The notes under the pieces were generated by a model, which saw only the letters and a program-made list of their open reading frames with translations, did no database searches and was not told where the DNA came from. The position numbers were made by a program, and so were the translations under genes. Shown piece after piece: positions 1 through 10,816 of a stretch of DNA of 64,000 bases; the first letter of the stretch is position 1, and every line of letters begins with the position of its first letter. Source of the DNA: Bacteroidaceae bacterium (GTDB lineage Bacteria; Bacteroidota; Bacteroidia; Bacteroidales; Bacteroidaceae); contig JAFWBM010000039.1 in assembly GCA_017507105.1 (NCBI GenBank), forward strand, positions 141,525 to 205,524, given 5' to 3'.

Positions 1-827
1 AGTTCTATGTCTTCTACTATTTGCCATGGTGATACATAGTCAAATAGAATTGTTCCACATCCTATGCGTATGTTTTTTGCATGAAAGTCTCCATCGGCGC
101 GTCCATATGTATATACTGTTACACCTGGCTTGGTACGTGGTACAACCTCTAGCCCTTCGTGTATAATAAGATATCCATCCTCGCGTATGCGTTCGGTAAA
201 TTGGGCAAAAGCCTCAAGATAGTTCTCTTTGTTCCCATATATATCAAGATGGTCGGCATCGGCACTTGTTATAGTTGCGATGTATGGTGTAAGGTGCAGG
301 AACGAACGGTCGTACTCATCGGCTTCTATCACGACAAAATCGCTCTTGTCTGTTAACAGAAGGTTGCTTTTGTAGTTCTTTGATATTCCACCAAGAAAAG
401 CTGCGCATCCAATATGTGACTGTTGTAGCAGATGTGCCGTCATTGTTGAAGTTGTAGTCTTGCCATGTGTGCCGGCTGCACATACACCACGACGATTACC
501 TGTGATTATACCAAGCACTTGGGCACGTTTTTTTATGGTAAATCCGTTCTGGCGGAAATAATCCCACTCCTTGTGCCCTTCGGGTATTGCAGGTGTGTAT
601 ACAACAAGTGTTGTATTCTTGTCGCGGCACTCTTGTGGAATGGCATCTGCATCTTCGTCAAAGTGTAGCAATGCCCCTTCCGATATAAGGTTGGATGTTA
701 GTTGGCTGGGAGTACGGTCATAGCCTGCCACAAACTTTCCTTCACTGAGAAAGTAGCGCACCAGTGCGCTCATGCCTATACCTCCGGCTCCCAGGAAATA
801 TACCGATTTTATATTATTGAGTTCCAT
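1..827 (-). CDS. murC: UDP-N-acetylmuramate--L-alanine ligase (partial)
   Basis: This is the N-terminal part of MurC, which joins L-alanine to UDP-MurNAc in the cytoplasm, the first step in building the peptidoglycan stem peptide. The translation begins MELNNIKSVYFLGAGGIGMS, a Rossmann nucleotide-binding loop. It continues to a Mur-ligase ATP loop (GTHGKTTTSTM) and then VIEADEYDRSF, typical of the MurC central domain. About 275 codons are present; the C-terminal half lies beyond position 1. The start codon overlaps the stop of murG by one base (TAATG), so the two are translationally coupled. It is the last dcw gene visible here; ftsQ, ftsA and ftsZ would be expected next, outside the window. 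Confidence 0.95.
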   Translation of the reverse strand, partial: MELNNIKSVYFLGAGGIGMSALVRYFLSEGKFVAGYDRTPSQLTSNLISEGALLHFDEDADAIPQECRDKNTTLVVYTPAIPEGHKEWDYFRQNGFTIKKRAQVLGIITGNRRGVCAAGTHGKTTTSTMTAHLLQQSHIGCAAFLGGISKNYKSNLLLTDKSDFVVIEADEYDRSFLHLTPYIATITSADADHLDIYGNKENYLEAFAQFTERIREDGYLIIHEGLEVVPRTKPGVTVYTYGRADGDFHAKNIRIGCGTILFDYVSPWQIVEDIE

Positions 828-1981
828 TATTTCAAGTTCTCCTTTTTTCTTCTTGTCTCTTTCTCTATATATGCATCTGCAAGCATCAGTACCTCATTGG
901 CAATCTGCTGCGCTGCGTTTGGTTTTGCCAATCCAAGAATATTGTTGCTAAGGCTATTCAGTCTGTCTTCCTCTTTTATTACCGATATGGCTGTTGCTAG
1001 CAACTGCTCTTTTGCATCTTTGTCGGCTATATGTATGGCAGCCCCTTTTTCTACAAGTGCCATTGCATTTTTCGTCTGATGGTCTTCCGATACATTGGGT
1101 GACGGTACAAGTATTACTGCTTTACCCAATAGTGCGAACTCGGAGATTGAACCAGCACCTGCACGTGATACAACAAGATCGGCTGCGCTCAAGGCATTTG
1201 CCATGTTTGAAACAAAGTCTGTTACAATCAGGTTTTCGGGCTTGCCGGCCTTGGCAACTCTCTCTTTCATCTCTTCGAAATAGATTTTGCCTGTTTGCCA
1301 TATGAATTGGATATCACTATTCTCCTTTATCATATTTAACTGTGCAATGATGCTCTCGTTTATGCTTCTGGCGCCGAGGCTGCCGCCTACTACCAGCAGG
1401 CATCTTTTCTGTGGGTCGAGTCCCATCTCTTTCATGGCATCGATGCGGTTATTTTGTCTCTCGAGCAAACTGCCTCTGACAGGGTTGCCTGTTAGTTTCA
1501 GCTTCTCGTGTGGAAAGAAACGCTCCATGCCATCATATGCTACACATATCATCTTTGCTTTGCGCGACAATATTTTGTTTGTAACTCCGGCATAGGAGTT
1601 CTGCTCTTGTATAAGTGTCGGGATATTCATCTTGGCTGCCATCTTCAGTGTAGGGCCGCTTGCGTATCCTCCTACGCCCACTGCTACATGGGGCTTGAAC
1701 TCCTTGATAATCTTTTTTGCCATTCTCTGACTTTTCAGAATAAGCCATAGTACCTTGATGTTCTTCCATAGCTTTTTTCTGTCAAAACCGGCGATTGGTA
1801 ATCCTATAATCTTGTATCCGGCTTCCGGTACACGTTGCATCTCCATTCTATTGTCGGCACCTACAAAAAGTATCTCGGCGTCGGGATGTTTGCTGCGTAT
1901 TGTGTCGGCTATTGATAAAGCGGGGAAAATGTGTCCTCCGGTGCCTCCACCGCTGATTATTATTCTATAACTCTTTTCCAT
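827..1981 (-). CDS. murG: UDP-GlcNAc:lipid I N-acetylglucosaminyltransferase MurG
   Basis: MurG adds GlcNAc to lipid I to give lipid II on the inner face of the cytoplasmic membrane. The 384-residue protein opens with the donor/membrane loop GGGTGGHIFPALSIA (about residues 10-24). It has the GT28 C-terminal domain with VVGGSLGARSIN (about 205) and VVSRAGAGSISEFALLGK (about 275-290), the UDP-GlcNAc-binding region. Length is a little above the usual 355-370. It lies 18 bases downstream of ftsW and its stop overlaps the murC start. Confidence 0.97.
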   Translation of the reverse strand: MEKSYRIIISGGGTGGHIFPALSIADTIRSKHPDAEILFVGADNRMEMQRVPEAGYKIIGLPIAGFDRKKLWKNIKVLWLILKSQRMAKKIIKEFKPHVAVGVGGYASGPTLKMAAKMNIPTLIQEQNSYAGVTNKILSRKAKMICVAYDGMERFFPHEKLKLTGNPVRGSLLERQNNRIDAMKEMGLDPQKRCLLVVGGSLGARSINESIIAQLNMIKENSDIQFIWQTGKIYFEEMKERVAKAGKPENLIVTDFVSNMANALSAADLVVSRAGAGSISEFALLGKAVILVPSPNVSEDHQTKNAMALVEKGAAIHIADKDAKEQLLATAISVIKEEDRLNSLSNNILGLAKPNAAQQIANEVLMLADAYIEKETRRKKENLK

Positions 1982-1999
1982 AATAGAGATGTTTTTAGG

Positions 2000-3256
2000 T
2001 TATTGCATATTTGTAGCTGGTTTGTTTTCCTGTTTGTTTACGTAACGGCTTATGCACAATACAATTCCTATGTATGTACAGTTTATGATAAACGAAGTAC
2101 CGCCCTGGCTTATCAGTGGTAACGGTTGTCCTGTCACTATTGATGATACAGATATAGTCATGTGCATAAATGCTTGGAAGGCTATAAGTATACCTATTCC
2201 TATGACAAGGAATGTAGAGTAGGGATCTTCACAATCTTTTGCAATGATTCCGCAACGGTACAAAAGAGTAAGGTATAGTATTATAGTGAAAACTCCCCCA
2301 ATCAATCCAAGTTCTTCCAGTATTATTGCAAATATATAGTCGTTATTGGCATGTGGTATAAAGTCGCGACGAACCGAGTTGCCTGGGCCGCGTCCTAAAA
2401 GACCACCCTCGGCAATCGCTACTTTAGAGTATATATACTGTTCGTTACCGCTTATTTTTACCTCTTCGGGACGTTTGGGGGCATCGGAATTTGCAATGTT
2501 TGCAATTCTGTTTCTCCATGTGATTAACTTGCTTCCGATTTTTCCATAATCCTTAACACTGTCGGGCAAGCTCAGAAGTGTTCCTATACCTATTCCAATT
2601 CCAACTACTCCTATCGTTATAAGAGTTGTCAAGTGTTTCCAATTGACACGTCCCACGAACATCATTGTGAATGATACAACGAGTATGATAGCTACGGTGG
2701 AGAGGTTTTCTGTAATTATGAATATACATGGTAACAAGGCTGTACATAGAATGAGTAACATTGTATAGTCACCGCGTCTGCCGTCCCCTCTAAGGCTACG
2801 GCTTATGAGTTCCATCGATTCGTCCCATGTGAGTCTTGTACCTTCCTCCTTCTGTGCTTTTGCCAGTATAAGAGATATGAACATTACGACACCTAATTTG
2901 ACAACCTCGAAATGCTGGAACTTATATCCGAATATCTCTATCCATCGTAAGCTGCTGTTCAGTTCGGCACCACCACCTACAAGTGCATACACAAGCATGG
3001 CAATACCTATTATGTATACCCCCCTTGTGGAGCTCTTTATCCATGATGCCTTCATGGTATGGATAAACCATGTAATAAAGACGCCGCTTATTATAAAAAT
3101 GGCATGTCGGGTTATAGGTATCCAGTAGCTCTTGTCGTATGTCTGGCGACTACTTGCACTGAACACCTCTATCAATGATAGAATGCACAGAGTAAAGAAA
3201 ATGCACCAAATGATACGATCTCCTTTGAATAGTCTTGCCGTAATTCCGTTACTCAT
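2000..3256 (-). CDS. ftsW: FtsW, SEDS-family septal peptidoglycan polymerase
   Basis: FtsW is the division-specific SEDS glycosyltransferase that polymerises lipid II together with its partner FtsI. The 418-residue protein is almost entirely hydrophobic, with about ten predicted membrane segments starting near residue 15. It carries the conserved late SEDS motif as PLPLISQGGTS (about 380). The start overlaps the end of murD by 8 bases. Its position between murD and murG, in the same operon as ftsI, makes FtsW rather than RodA the right call. Confidence 0.93.
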   Translation of the reverse strand: MSNGITARLFKGDRIIWCIFFTLCILSLIEVFSASSRQTYDKSYWIPITRHAIFIISGVFITWFIHTMKASWIKSSTRGVYIIGIAMLVYALVGGGAELNSSLRWIEIFGYKFQHFEVVKLGVVMFISLILAKAQKEEGTRLTWDESMELISRSLRGDGRRGDYTMLLILCTALLPCIFIITENLSTVAIILVVSFTMMFVGRVNWKHLTTLITIGVVGIGIGIGTLLSLPDSVKDYGKIGSKLITWRNRIANIANSDAPKRPEEVKISGNEQYIYSKVAIAEGGLLGRGPGNSVRRDFIPHANNDYIFAIILEELGLIGGVFTIILYLTLLYRCGIIAKDCEDPYSTFLVIGIGILIAFQAFMHMTISVSSIVTGQPLPLISQGGTSFIINCTYIGIVLCISRYVNKQENKPATNMQ

Positions 3257-4598
3257 TGTTCTCCTTCTTTAGTTTGTATACCTCCTCTTTGAACTGGCGT
3301 CCTCTGTCCTCGTAGCTGCTGAATAGGTCAAAACTTGCACAACATGGACTCAGCAAAACAGTCTCTCCTTCTTTAGCAAGACGTACAGCCTCACTAATGC
3401 ATCCCTGAACTGAGTCAACATCTGCAATAGGCAGTCCGAAACTGTCAAAGAATTTATGTAACTTGCTGTTATCGGCTCCCATGAATATGAGTGCACTGCA
3501 CTTCTCGCGTACAAGCTCGGCTATTTCGCTATAATCGTTACCCTTATCTTTTCCACCTAAAATCAGTACAGTCTTGTTTTTCATGCTTTGAAGTGCATAC
3601 CAGCAACTGTTTACATTTGTAGCTTTCGAATCGTTGATAAACTCAACTCCCTTTATACGTGCCACCTTCTCCAATCTGTGCTCTACACCTTGAAAGCTCT
3701 TTAGCGCTTCGCGTATTGTCTCTTTGCGTATTCCTGCAACATTTGCTGATATTCCGGCAGCCATTGAATTGTATAGGTTGTGCTTACCTGTCAGTGACAA
3801 CTCCTCCTGTTCCATGTTGAAGGGAGTGGGCTCTGTAAATATAATTTTGTGTTCTTCGGTGTATGCAGCAAGTCCCTCTTCTCTCTTTTCTGCAAAGGGA
3901 TATAGTTTGCCATGTTTATATTTTGTAAGCTCGTTTTGTATTATGGGGTCATCGTTCCAAAAAACAAAAGCATCGTCGGGCCCCTGATTCTGTATTATAC
4001 GGAACTTGGCATCCACATAGTTTTGCATGCAATGGTCGTATCTGTCGAGATGATCAGGTGTTATGTTCATAAGTACCGCTACATTGGCTCTGAACTCGTA
4101 CATATTGTCGAGTTGGAAACTGCTCAACTCTACAATATAATAGTCCTTGTCTCCTTGTGCAACCTGCAGAGCAAGGCTGTTTCCTATGTTTCCGGCTAAA
4201 CCGACATTCAAACCTGCCTGTTGGAATATATGATATATGAGCGATGTCGTTGTTGTCTTGCCATTGCTTCCGGTTATACATACCATCTTTGCTTTAGTAT
4301 ATCGACCGGCGAATTCAATCTCCGAGATTATAGGTATTCCGGCCTCCCTTGCTTCCGAAACAATTGGTGCGTTGTTTGGTATCCCGGGGCTCTTTATTAT
4401 CTCGTGGGCATTGAGGATAAGTTCCTTTGTATGTTGCTTCTCTTCCCATACAATATTATGCTCGTCAAGCATATTCTTGTACTTATCCGAGATAGTCCCG
4501 TAATCCGATACAAAAACATCGAATCCCAATTTGTTTGCAAGTATGGCTGCACCTGCTCCGCTTTCTCCTGCTCCTAATACAACTATACGTTTCTCCAT
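3249..4598 (-). CDS. murD: UDP-N-acetylmuramoyl-L-alanine--D-glutamate ligase
   Basis: MurD adds D-glutamate to UDP-MurNAc-L-Ala. The 449 residues show an N-terminal Rossmann loop (VLGAGESGAGAA), the Mur-ligase ATP loop GSNGKTTTTSLIYHIF (about 110-125), and the central-domain motif NITPDHLDRY with its catalytic-site His/Asp. The C-terminal domain contains HRLEKVARIKGVEFINDSKA, typical of MurD. It is separated from mraY by one base and overlaps ftsW by 8 bases, so it is tightly embedded in the dcw operon. Confidence 0.96.
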   Translation of the reverse strand: MEKRIVVLGAGESGAGAAILANKLGFDVFVSDYGTISDKYKNMLDEHNIVWEEKQHTKELILNAHEIIKSPGIPNNAPIVSEAREAGIPIISEIEFAGRYTKAKMVCITGSNGKTTTTSLIYHIFQQAGLNVGLAGNIGNSLALQVAQGDKDYYIVELSSFQLDNMYEFRANVAVLMNITPDHLDRYDHCMQNYVDAKFRIIQNQGPDDAFVFWNDDPIIQNELTKYKHGKLYPFAEKREEGLAAYTEEHKIIFTEPTPFNMEQEELSLTGKHNLYNSMAAGISANVAGIRKETIREALKSFQGVEHRLEKVARIKGVEFINDSKATNVNSCWYALQSMKNKTVLILGGKDKGNDYSEIAELVREKCSALIFMGADNSKLHKFFDSFGLPIADVDSVQGCISEAVRLAKEGETVLLSPCCASFDLFSSYEDRGRQFKEEVYKLKKENNE

Positions 4599-4599
4599 A

Positions 4600-5859
4600 T
4601 TATCTTATCTTCAATGTCATTAGGGTTATCGCTGCCATTATTATTGTAACAATCCAGAATCTTACTGTTACTTTCGACTCGTGCATGGGTCTTTCGGGCC
4701 CTTTGAACACGTAGCTACATTCGGGGTCCAATTTGTTGTCAGTTATGGTGTAGTGGTGGTGCAGGGGCGCACATCGGAACAGACGCTGTTTTACTCCTCT
4801 CTTCTTGCCCCGTTTGAAGTATGCTGTCTGCAGTATCACTGAAAGATTCTCTACCACGAATATTCCGCACAATAGAACCAGTAATATCTCTTTGTGTAAT
4901 AATATTGCTATAACAGCTATAATACCGCCTATGGTAAGGCTTCCGGTATCTCCCATGAAAACCTGCGCGGGATGTGAATTGTACCATAGAAAGCCTATAA
5001 GCGCTCCAATAAAGGCGAAAGAGAAGATAACAACCTCCTCGCTACCCGGGAGATACATTATATTTAGGTATTCAGCCCATCCGACGTGGCTCGAGACATA
5101 TGCCAGGACTGCCAGTGCCACACCCATTATTGCTGCATTGCCCGATAACATTCCATCCATTCCATCGTTAAGGTTGGCCCCATTTGATACAGCTGTAACA
5201 ATAAATACAGTTACTATTACAAAGAATATCCATCCGGCTGCATTTGCATATTTCCCACAGAAAGAGAATAGCTCATTATAGTCGAAATTGTGATTCTTTA
5301 TAAATGGGATTGTTGTCTTGTTCAGTTTCTCTGGGGTAGTACGGTGCTGTATCTCAACAACATTGTTACCAACATTTACCGATACGTTTTCTCGCATTAC
5401 AGCTTGTGGGCTCAGGTATAGTGTAATACCAATCAGAAGTCCTAAAGCTACTTGAGCTACAACCTTTACCTTTCCCGGAATACCCTCTTTGTTTTTCTTG
5501 AATGTCTTTATATAGTCGTCTATGAAACCAATTATTCCAAGCCATACGGTGGTTACTAGCAACAATAGCATATATATGTTGTTAAGACGGCCTATGAGTA
5601 GGCAAGGAACTAAAATCGCAGCTATAATAATCAGTCCACCCATAGTGGGGACGCCTTTCTTCAAGTTGTTACTGTCAAGGTCGCGTAGCGTTTCCGATAT
5701 TTGGTGTCGACGGAACAGACTAATGAAATACTGTCCGAATATGGTAGAAATTAGTAGCGCTATAACTATTGCCGACAGTGCTCTGAATGATGTATACCCA
5801 AGAAGACGTGCTCCCGGTATATCATACTCCTGTAATATTTTCGATAGCTCGTAAAGCAT
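4600..5859 (-). CDS. mraY: Phospho-N-acetylmuramoyl-pentapeptide-transferase MraY
   Basis: MraY transfers phospho-MurNAc-pentapeptide to undecaprenyl phosphate, making lipid I in the membrane. At 419 residues it is longer than the 360-residue E. coli protein; the extra length is a soluble insert at about residues 155-205, a form known in Bacteroidetes. Visible signatures are KKGVPTMGGL (about 67), the aspartate motif GFIDDYIKTFKKN (about 115), NDGMDGM (about 232) and the catalytic-face CAPLHHHY (about 362). There are about ten membrane segments. Gap to murE is 13 bases. Confidence 0.97.
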   Translation of the reverse strand: MLYELSKILQEYDIPGARLLGYTSFRALSAIVIALLISTIFGQYFISLFRRHQISETLRDLDSNNLKKGVPTMGGLIIIAAILVPCLLIGRLNNIYMLLLLVTTVWLGIIGFIDDYIKTFKKNKEGIPGKVKVVAQVALGLLIGITLYLSPQAVMRENVSVNVGNNVVEIQHRTTPEKLNKTTIPFIKNHNFDYNELFSFCGKYANAAGWIFFVIVTVFIVTAVSNGANLNDGMDGMLSGNAAIMGVALAVLAYVSSHVGWAEYLNIMYLPGSEEVVIFSFAFIGALIGFLWYNSHPAQVFMGDTGSLTIGGIIAVIAILLHKEILLVLLCGIFVVENLSVILQTAYFKRGKKRGVKQRLFRCAPLHHHYTITDNKLDPECSYVFKGPERPMHESKVTVRFWIVTIIMAAITLMTLKIR

Positions 5860-5872
5860 GCTCTTTTATTAT

Positions 5873-7327
5873 TTAAAGATTGAAAATTTCATTTATAACC
5901 TCTTTGTCATCGAAGTGATGTTTTACACCTTTTATATCTTGGTAGTTTTCGTGCCCTTTGCCGGCTACTACCACAACATCGCCTTTGCTTGCAAGTGCGC
6001 ATGCTGTTTTTATAGCCTCCTTACGATCGCTGATGGCAATTACTTTCTTTTTCTGCTCATCGGTGAGTCCGGCCAACATATCGTTTATAATATCTTGTGG
6101 CTCTTCGAAACGCGGATTATCCGATGTTATGATAACCCTATTGCTTGCTTTTACAGCCTCTTGTGCCATTAATGGACGTTTGCCTTTATCACGGTTGCCT
6201 CCGGCGCCGATGACTGTTATTACATTTCCCTTGCCATGAAGTACCTCATTTACAGTTCCAAGCACATTCTTTATGGCATCGGGCGTGTGGGCATAATCGA
6301 CGATTGCAAAGACACCATCCTTTGAGCGCATTGTCTCGAAACGGCCCGAAACCGGTTGCATGGCGCTAAGCACTTGCAGTACATCTTCGGGTTTCTTGCC
6401 AAGTTCGACTGCTGTACCGAAGATTGCCAGAAGATTGCTTACATTGAATCGTCCTGTTAGTAAAGTACTGAACTCTATGTTGTTGAATTCCAATAGCATC
6501 CCATCGAGATGTGTTTCTATGATTCGTCCTTTGTAGTCGCATATTGTCCTTGTTGAATATCTCTTTATGTCGGCACGAGTGTTTTGTAACATTACCATGC
6601 CATTCTTGTCGTCAAGGTTGGTTATTGCAAATGCGTCTCTGGGCAACATATCGAAGAAACTCTTTTTAGCCTTTAGATAGTTATCCATTGTTTCGTGGAA
6701 ATCAATATGATCGCGTGTCAGATTCGTGAATATGCCTCCTGCAAATTTCAAACCTCCTACACGTCCTTGCGCCAAAGCATGTGAACTGACCTCCATAAAA
6801 GCATATTCACATCCTTGTTCGGCCATTTCGCCCAACAATCGGTTTAGCGTTATTGCATCGGGTGTTGTGTGCGTCGAGGGATACTCCTTCCCATCTATGT
6901 AGTTGCATACGGTAGATATAAGTCCGCAGCGATGTCCCATGCTGCGCATGAGTCTGTATAACAATGTTGCAATAGTGGTCTTACCGTTTGTTCCTGTTAC
7001 TCCCACCAACTTCATTTTATCGGTCGGATTTCCATAAAAGGTTGTCGCAACCTTGCCCACAATAGCCGATGCATCGGCTACTTTCACATAAGCTACCGAT
7101 GGATTCAGTTTCTGTGGCATATCTTCGCAAATTATGACCGATGCACCATTCTCCTCGGCTGCTGCAATATATTCGTGACCGTCTACTTGTGTACCACGCA
7201 TGGCTACAAAAGCGTATCCCTCCTTTATTTTACGTGAGTCGATGTCTATTCCGCTTATTTCCACCTCCTCTTTGGGAAGAACCATTTGTGTATATTGTAT
7301 CTCCTTTATAAGTACATTCAGTTTCAT
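5873..7327 (-). CDS. murE: UDP-MurNAc-L-Ala-D-Glu--meso-2,6-diaminopimelate ligase
   Basis: MurE adds the third residue of the stem peptide. The 484-residue protein has the ATP loop [16 protein letters not shown] (about 109-124) and the C-terminal substrate motif SDNPRFEEP (about 405). The DNPR form selects meso-diaminopimelate rather than lysine. This fits the presence of diaminopimelate dehydrogenase elsewhere in this window (40973-41872). It sits 11 bases downstream of ftsI in the dcw operon. Confidence 0.97.
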   Translation of the reverse strand: MKLNVLIKEIQYTQMVLPKEEVEISGIDIDSRKIKEGYAFVAMRGTQVDGHEYIAAAEENGASVIICEDMPQKLNPSVAYVKVADASAIVGKVATTFYGNPTDKMKLVGVTGTNGKTTIATLLYRLMRSMGHRCGLISTVCNYIDGKEYPSTHTTPDAITLNRLLGEMAEQGCEYAFMEVSSHALAQGRVGGLKFAGGIFTNLTRDHIDFHETMDNYLKAKKSFFDMLPRDAFAITNLDDKNGMVMLQNTRADIKRYSTRTICDYKGRIIETHLDGMLLEFNNIEFSTLLTGRFNVSNLLAIFGTAVELGKKPEDVLQVLSAMQPVSGRFETMRSKDGVFAIVDYAHTPDAIKNVLGTVNEVLHGKGNVITVIGAGGNRDKGKRPLMAQEAVKASNRVIITSDNPRFEEPQDIINDMLAGLTDEQKKKVIAISDRKEAIKTACALASKGDVVVVAGKGHENYQDIKGVKHHFDDKEVINEIFNL

Positions 7328-7338
7328 CTTACTCTCCT

Positions 7339-9543
7339 TTATGGTTTTAACGTTAATCTTACATGTGTGCCTTTAGCGACTTTTTGTCCTGCCGAAATAC
7401 TTTGCGAGGTTACTTTACCATATCCGCTTATTGTTACATTCACTCCTGCGCAGTTCATCAGATATACAGCATCTTTCGCTCCCATTCCAATTACGTTAGG
7501 GATAACGTTGCTGTTAAGTTCTCTGCTTTCCATTATTATATTCCCGATACTGTCGGCTTTCACAACTCCCCATGATGGGTCTTCAAGGTCGTCACTTATA
7601 TTCCCTTCCTTGATATCAATATCCATTTCATCGAGAATGTAGCTGGCTGCTGTCAGGTTTCCTCGCTTTATTCTTGGTAACTTGGCATTTATTGTATCTT
7701 CTGCACTGGCAAGTGGACGGCGTTCATTCTTGGCCATTATCTTTTCAGCAATCTCCTTGAATATTACAGCCGATGTGCTTCCTCCGCCTCCGATATTATT
7801 TATGTTTTGTACAATGCATGTATATTCCGGTTCCTCAACAGGGAAAAACCCACAGAAACTAAGCAGGTTGCCTTTGTCGTTAAGTGCAGTTCCGGTCTTT
7901 CCTGCAATGGATACTTTCTGTGACTTCGCTCTGGCACCTGTTGCTCTGTGCTCGTTTACTACAGCTCTGAGCATCCTTTTCAAGGATGCGATGGTAGATG
8001 GCGATAGCATTTCGTTGTTAAGGACAACGGGGTCGAAACTCTCTACTATATCACCATCTTTCAATATGGCCTTTACAAGGCGAGGTGCCATCTGTACACC
8101 ATTGTTGGCTATTCCATTGTAGAAGGTTATCATATTGAGTGCTGTTTGCGAGGTGGCATATCCGCGTGACATAGCTTGCAGATCTGGTTTTGACCATAAT
8201 GGGCTTTGGGGTGTACGGAATGTAGGTCTTCTTTCGCAGTCGAGCAGATTATAGTTGGTCTTCATTCCCAATTCTGTAAGTCGGTCTGTGAACCTTTTGG
8301 GATTATCCTTGTAGGCACTGTCTATAATCAAGGCCATTCCTACGTTGGAGGAGTTCTGAATTACCTCTGTGACGGTCTGCCATTTCTTCTTTGGTTTTAC
8401 AGCATCGTGTATTGCTCGCCCATGCATATAGTGTATTCCTCCGTATGTCCTTACTGAGTCCTCCTCCTTTATCTTCTCATCTTCAAGTGCTATTGAAAGA
8501 GCTATAGGCTTGAAGATGGAGCCGGGTTCTCTTAGGTCGGCAAGAGCATGGTTGGGTGTCTCGTTATATTTGCTTGCTTCGTATGTCTCTATATATTCGC
8601 CATTATCATTTTGTGATAGGTTGACAATAGCTTTTATGTCTCCACTCTTTACCTCCATGAGAATTACCCATCCTGCTTTAGAACCGAAGTTTGTAAGTCC
8701 GTCTCTCAAAGCCTTTTCACAGATATCCTGCATCCCTACATTAAGAGTGGTCTGTATATCCATACCGTGAATTACAGGGATGTCGATAATCTCTTTCTCT
8801 TTTTCGCTGTGCATTATACCTGCAACGCCTCTAAGTATTGAGTCGTACTTCGCATCCAGTCCATGCTTGTCTACTTTAGGAGGACGTTTGGAATCTCCTT
8901 TATCAAGAACTTTATAGTCGCCAAGTGTGCTGTATGCAAGCGAACCGAAAAATTTTTTTCTATACATGAATTTATCGGCCGATAGTCCCGAGTATATCTT
9001 TTTCTCGCACAAAATAGGCAGTTCCTCGGCTGCACGATATTGTGTATATGAGGCGTAAAGCTGGTGATCGGGGCAAAGAGGGTACTTTCTTCGACCGAAT
9101 CGGCTCTTGTCCCCTTTCTTTAGGTTTCGTCCGGCATTAAGATGTTTTTTGAAAGTCTCTTTGTCCCATTGTGGGAATATCTTGGCCAATCCTATACACA
9201 AGCTGTCGAGTCCTTCGTTCCAGATAGAGTCTTTCTTGGCTTTTATCTCTTTTTTACGTTTATCACCATAACTGTAATCTTTCAGGTTGTCGAAATTTAT
9301 ATACAACCTATACTTTATCATGTTGCTTACCAGCAGCTCGCCGTCGTCACTTAGGATATCTCCTCTCTTGGGCTCAATTATCCTATTGTATACAATGGCA
9401 TTTTTTGATACATCGAGCCAGTATTGTCTTTCGAGCGTTATCAGTATTATGGCCTTTGCTATAATAAGTAGTGCCCAAACCGAGAATCCGAAGATTATCA
9501 GTATCTTGAATCGACGTATTATGTTCTTCTTGTATATGAACAT
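7339..9543 (-). CDS. ftsI: FtsI/PBP3-type class B penicillin-binding protein with PASTA domain
   Basis: This is the division-specific transpeptidase that cross-links septal peptidoglycan, working with FtsW. The 734 residues comprise one N-terminal membrane anchor (about 10-33), a PBP dimerisation domain, and the transpeptidase domain. Active-site motifs are PGSIFKPI (SxxK, near residue 343), SSN (near 397) and AGKTGTA (KTG, near 548). A C-terminal PASTA domain (about 670-734, [18 protein letters not shown] onward) follows, unlike E. coli FtsI but usual in Bacteroidetes. It lies between ftsL and murE. Confidence 0.95.
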   Translation of the reverse strand: MFIYKKNIIRRFKILIIFGFSVWALLIIAKAIILITLERQYWLDVSKNAIVYNRIIEPKRGDILSDDGELLVSNMIKYRLYINFDNLKDYSYGDKRKKEIKAKKDSIWNEGLDSLCIGLAKIFPQWDKETFKKHLNAGRNLKKGDKSRFGRRKYPLCPDHQLYASYTQYRAAEELPILCEKKIYSGLSADKFMYRKKFFGSLAYSTLGDYKVLDKGDSKRPPKVDKHGLDAKYDSILRGVAGIMHSEKEKEIIDIPVIHGMDIQTTLNVGMQDICEKALRDGLTNFGSKAGWVILMEVKSGDIKAIVNLSQNDNGEYIETYEASKYNETPNHALADLREPGSIFKPIALSIALEDEKIKEEDSVRTYGGIHYMHGRAIHDAVKPKKKWQTVTEVIQNSSNVGMALIIDSAYKDNPKRFTDRLTELGMKTNYNLLDCERRPTFRTPQSPLWSKPDLQAMSRGYATSQTALNMITFYNGIANNGVQMAPRLVKAILKDGDIVESFDPVVLNNEMLSPSTIASLKRMLRAVVNEHRATGARAKSQKVSIAGKTGTALNDKGNLLSFCGFFPVEEPEYTCIVQNINNIGGGGSTSAVIFKEIAEKIMAKNERRPLASAEDTINAKLPRIKRGNLTAASYILDEMDIDIKEGNISDDLEDPSWGVVKADSIGNIIMESRELNSNVIPNVIGMGAKDAVYLMNCAGVNVTISGYGKVTSQSISAGQKVAKGTHVRLTLKP

Positions 9544-9558
9544 CTTTTTGCTGCTTTT

Positions 9559-9900
9559 TTACCTTATGGTGAATGGTGGGTTTGTTGCTGTCTTTAATTT
9601 GCTATCGTATTTATTGACATACTTCTCTATATTGGACTGACGGCTCTTTTCTGAGAATTCGCTTTGGAGGGTCAATAGTTGATATCTCATGTCTTGGCGT
9701 TCGGCACGAAGTGCCTTTATGCTTTTCAGCTCTTGTCTATATGAGTATCTGTTGCTTACATATATGAAAGCATATAGGACAATGAGTAGTATGAGCCAAA
9801 TGTTCTTTATGAAGATATCGCTCTTGAAGAGTTTGCCACCCAATATGGTGTTTATAATCTTTCCTCTTTTTCTGGGTGTTGTATTCTCTTTATTGCTCAT
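9559..9900 (-). CDS. ftsL: FtsL-like cell division protein
   Basis: A 113-residue bitopic protein. A basic N-terminus is followed by one membrane helix (about 32-50, NIWLILLIVLYAFIYVS) and an extracytoplasmic stretch rich in charged heptads (about 55-95), predicted to form a coiled coil. FtsL has little sequence conservation; the call rests on this architecture, on size, and on its position between rsmH and ftsI, the standard place for ftsL. FtsL bridges FtsQ/DivIB and the FtsWI synthase. Confidence 0.75.
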   Translation of the reverse strand: MSNKENTTPRKRGKIINTILGGKLFKSDIFIKNIWLILLIVLYAFIYVSNRYSYRQELKSIKALRAERQDMRYQLLTLQSEFSEKSRQSNIEKYVNKYDSKLKTATNPPFTIR

Positions 9901-9910
9901 GGTGTTTGTT

Positions 9911-10816
9911 CTATATCTTTATTGCAATTCGAAGTTTGGCACTGCGTGAGCGTGGATTCCTTTCCATCTCTTCTGCTGTCGGCAGTATCACCTTTTTGGT
10001 CTCGAAAGGTGAAGTAGACCTTCCAAAGAAATCTTTTTCAATTATTCCGTCTATGTTACCGCTTTTCATAAAGTTCTTTACTATGCGATCCTCGATAGAG
10101 TGGTAGGTTATTACTACCAGACGCCCTCCTGGTTTCAGCAGTTCCTCTGCTTGGATTAACATCTCCTTAAGGCTTTCAACCTCCTGGTTTATCTCTATGC
10201 GCAGTGCTTGGAATATTTTGGCCATCTCTTTCTTCTCGCGTTGTGGCGGGCAAAAGGGTTTGGCTGCCTCCAATAGATCGTTTATTCGATGGAAAGGTTT
10301 TTCTTCTCTACGCTTAACAATGGTTGCTGCCAGTTTTCTGCAGCAGTTTAGCTCTCCATATAGTTTGAATATTCTTGTCAGTTCCTCTTCGCTTGCCTCG
10401 TTCAGCAGTTGTGCTGCTGTTCTGCCTCCGCGTTTGTTCATTCTCATGTCGAGCTCGGCATCGAAACGGAAAGAGAATCCGCGTGTCTCATCATCGAAGT
10501 GGTGCCCCGATACTCCTAAGTCGGCAAGCAGTGCGTCAATTTGATCTACATTGTGGTATCTCATGAAGTTGTAAAGGTATCTGAAATTGCCACGAACGAA
10601 TGTAAAGCGACTGTCGTCAGGGGCATTCTGTTCGGCATCTTCATCTTGGTCGAAACTGTAGAGGTGACCTTTGGCTCCCATACGGCTGATAATTTCGCGT
10701 GAGTGGCCTCCTCCACCGAATGTCACATCTACACAGATGTCGTTACTATCTATCATCATACCGTCTACACTCTCTTTAAGCATTACCGGAGTGTGATATG
10801 TAGTCTCTTTACTCAT
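9911..10816 (-). CDS. rsmH: 16S rRNA (cytosine(1402)-N4)-methyltransferase RsmH
   Basis: RsmH (MraW) methylates C1402 of 16S rRNA using S-adenosylmethionine. The translation from the chosen start, MSKETTYHTPVMLKESVDGM, is characteristic of the family. It continues with the SAM-binding FGGGGHSREI (the family usually has GGAGHS), DLGVSGHHFDDETRGFSFR, and the C-terminal PGGRLVVITYHSIEDRIVK. An upstream in-frame ATG at 10852 exists, but a strong Shine-Dalgarno (GAAAGGAGGC, 10821-10830) sits just before 10816, so 10816 is preferred. The first 8 bases overlap the end of mraZ. A clear Shine-Dalgarno is unusual in this phylum. Confidence 0.95.
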   Translation of the reverse strand: MSKETTYHTPVMLKESVDGMMIDSNDICVDVTFGGGGHSREIISRMGAKGHLYSFDQDEDAEQNAPDDSRFTFVRGNFRYLYNFMRYHNVDQIDALLADLGVSGHHFDDETRGFSFRFDAELDMRMNKRGGRTAAQLLNEASEEELTRIFKLYGELNCCRKLAATIVKRREEKPFHRINDLLEAAKPFCPPQREKKEMAKIFQALRIEINQEVESLKEMLIQAEELLKPGGRLVVITYHSIEDRIVKNFMKSGNIDGIIEKDFFGRSTSPFETKKVILPTAEEMERNPRSRSAKLRIAIKI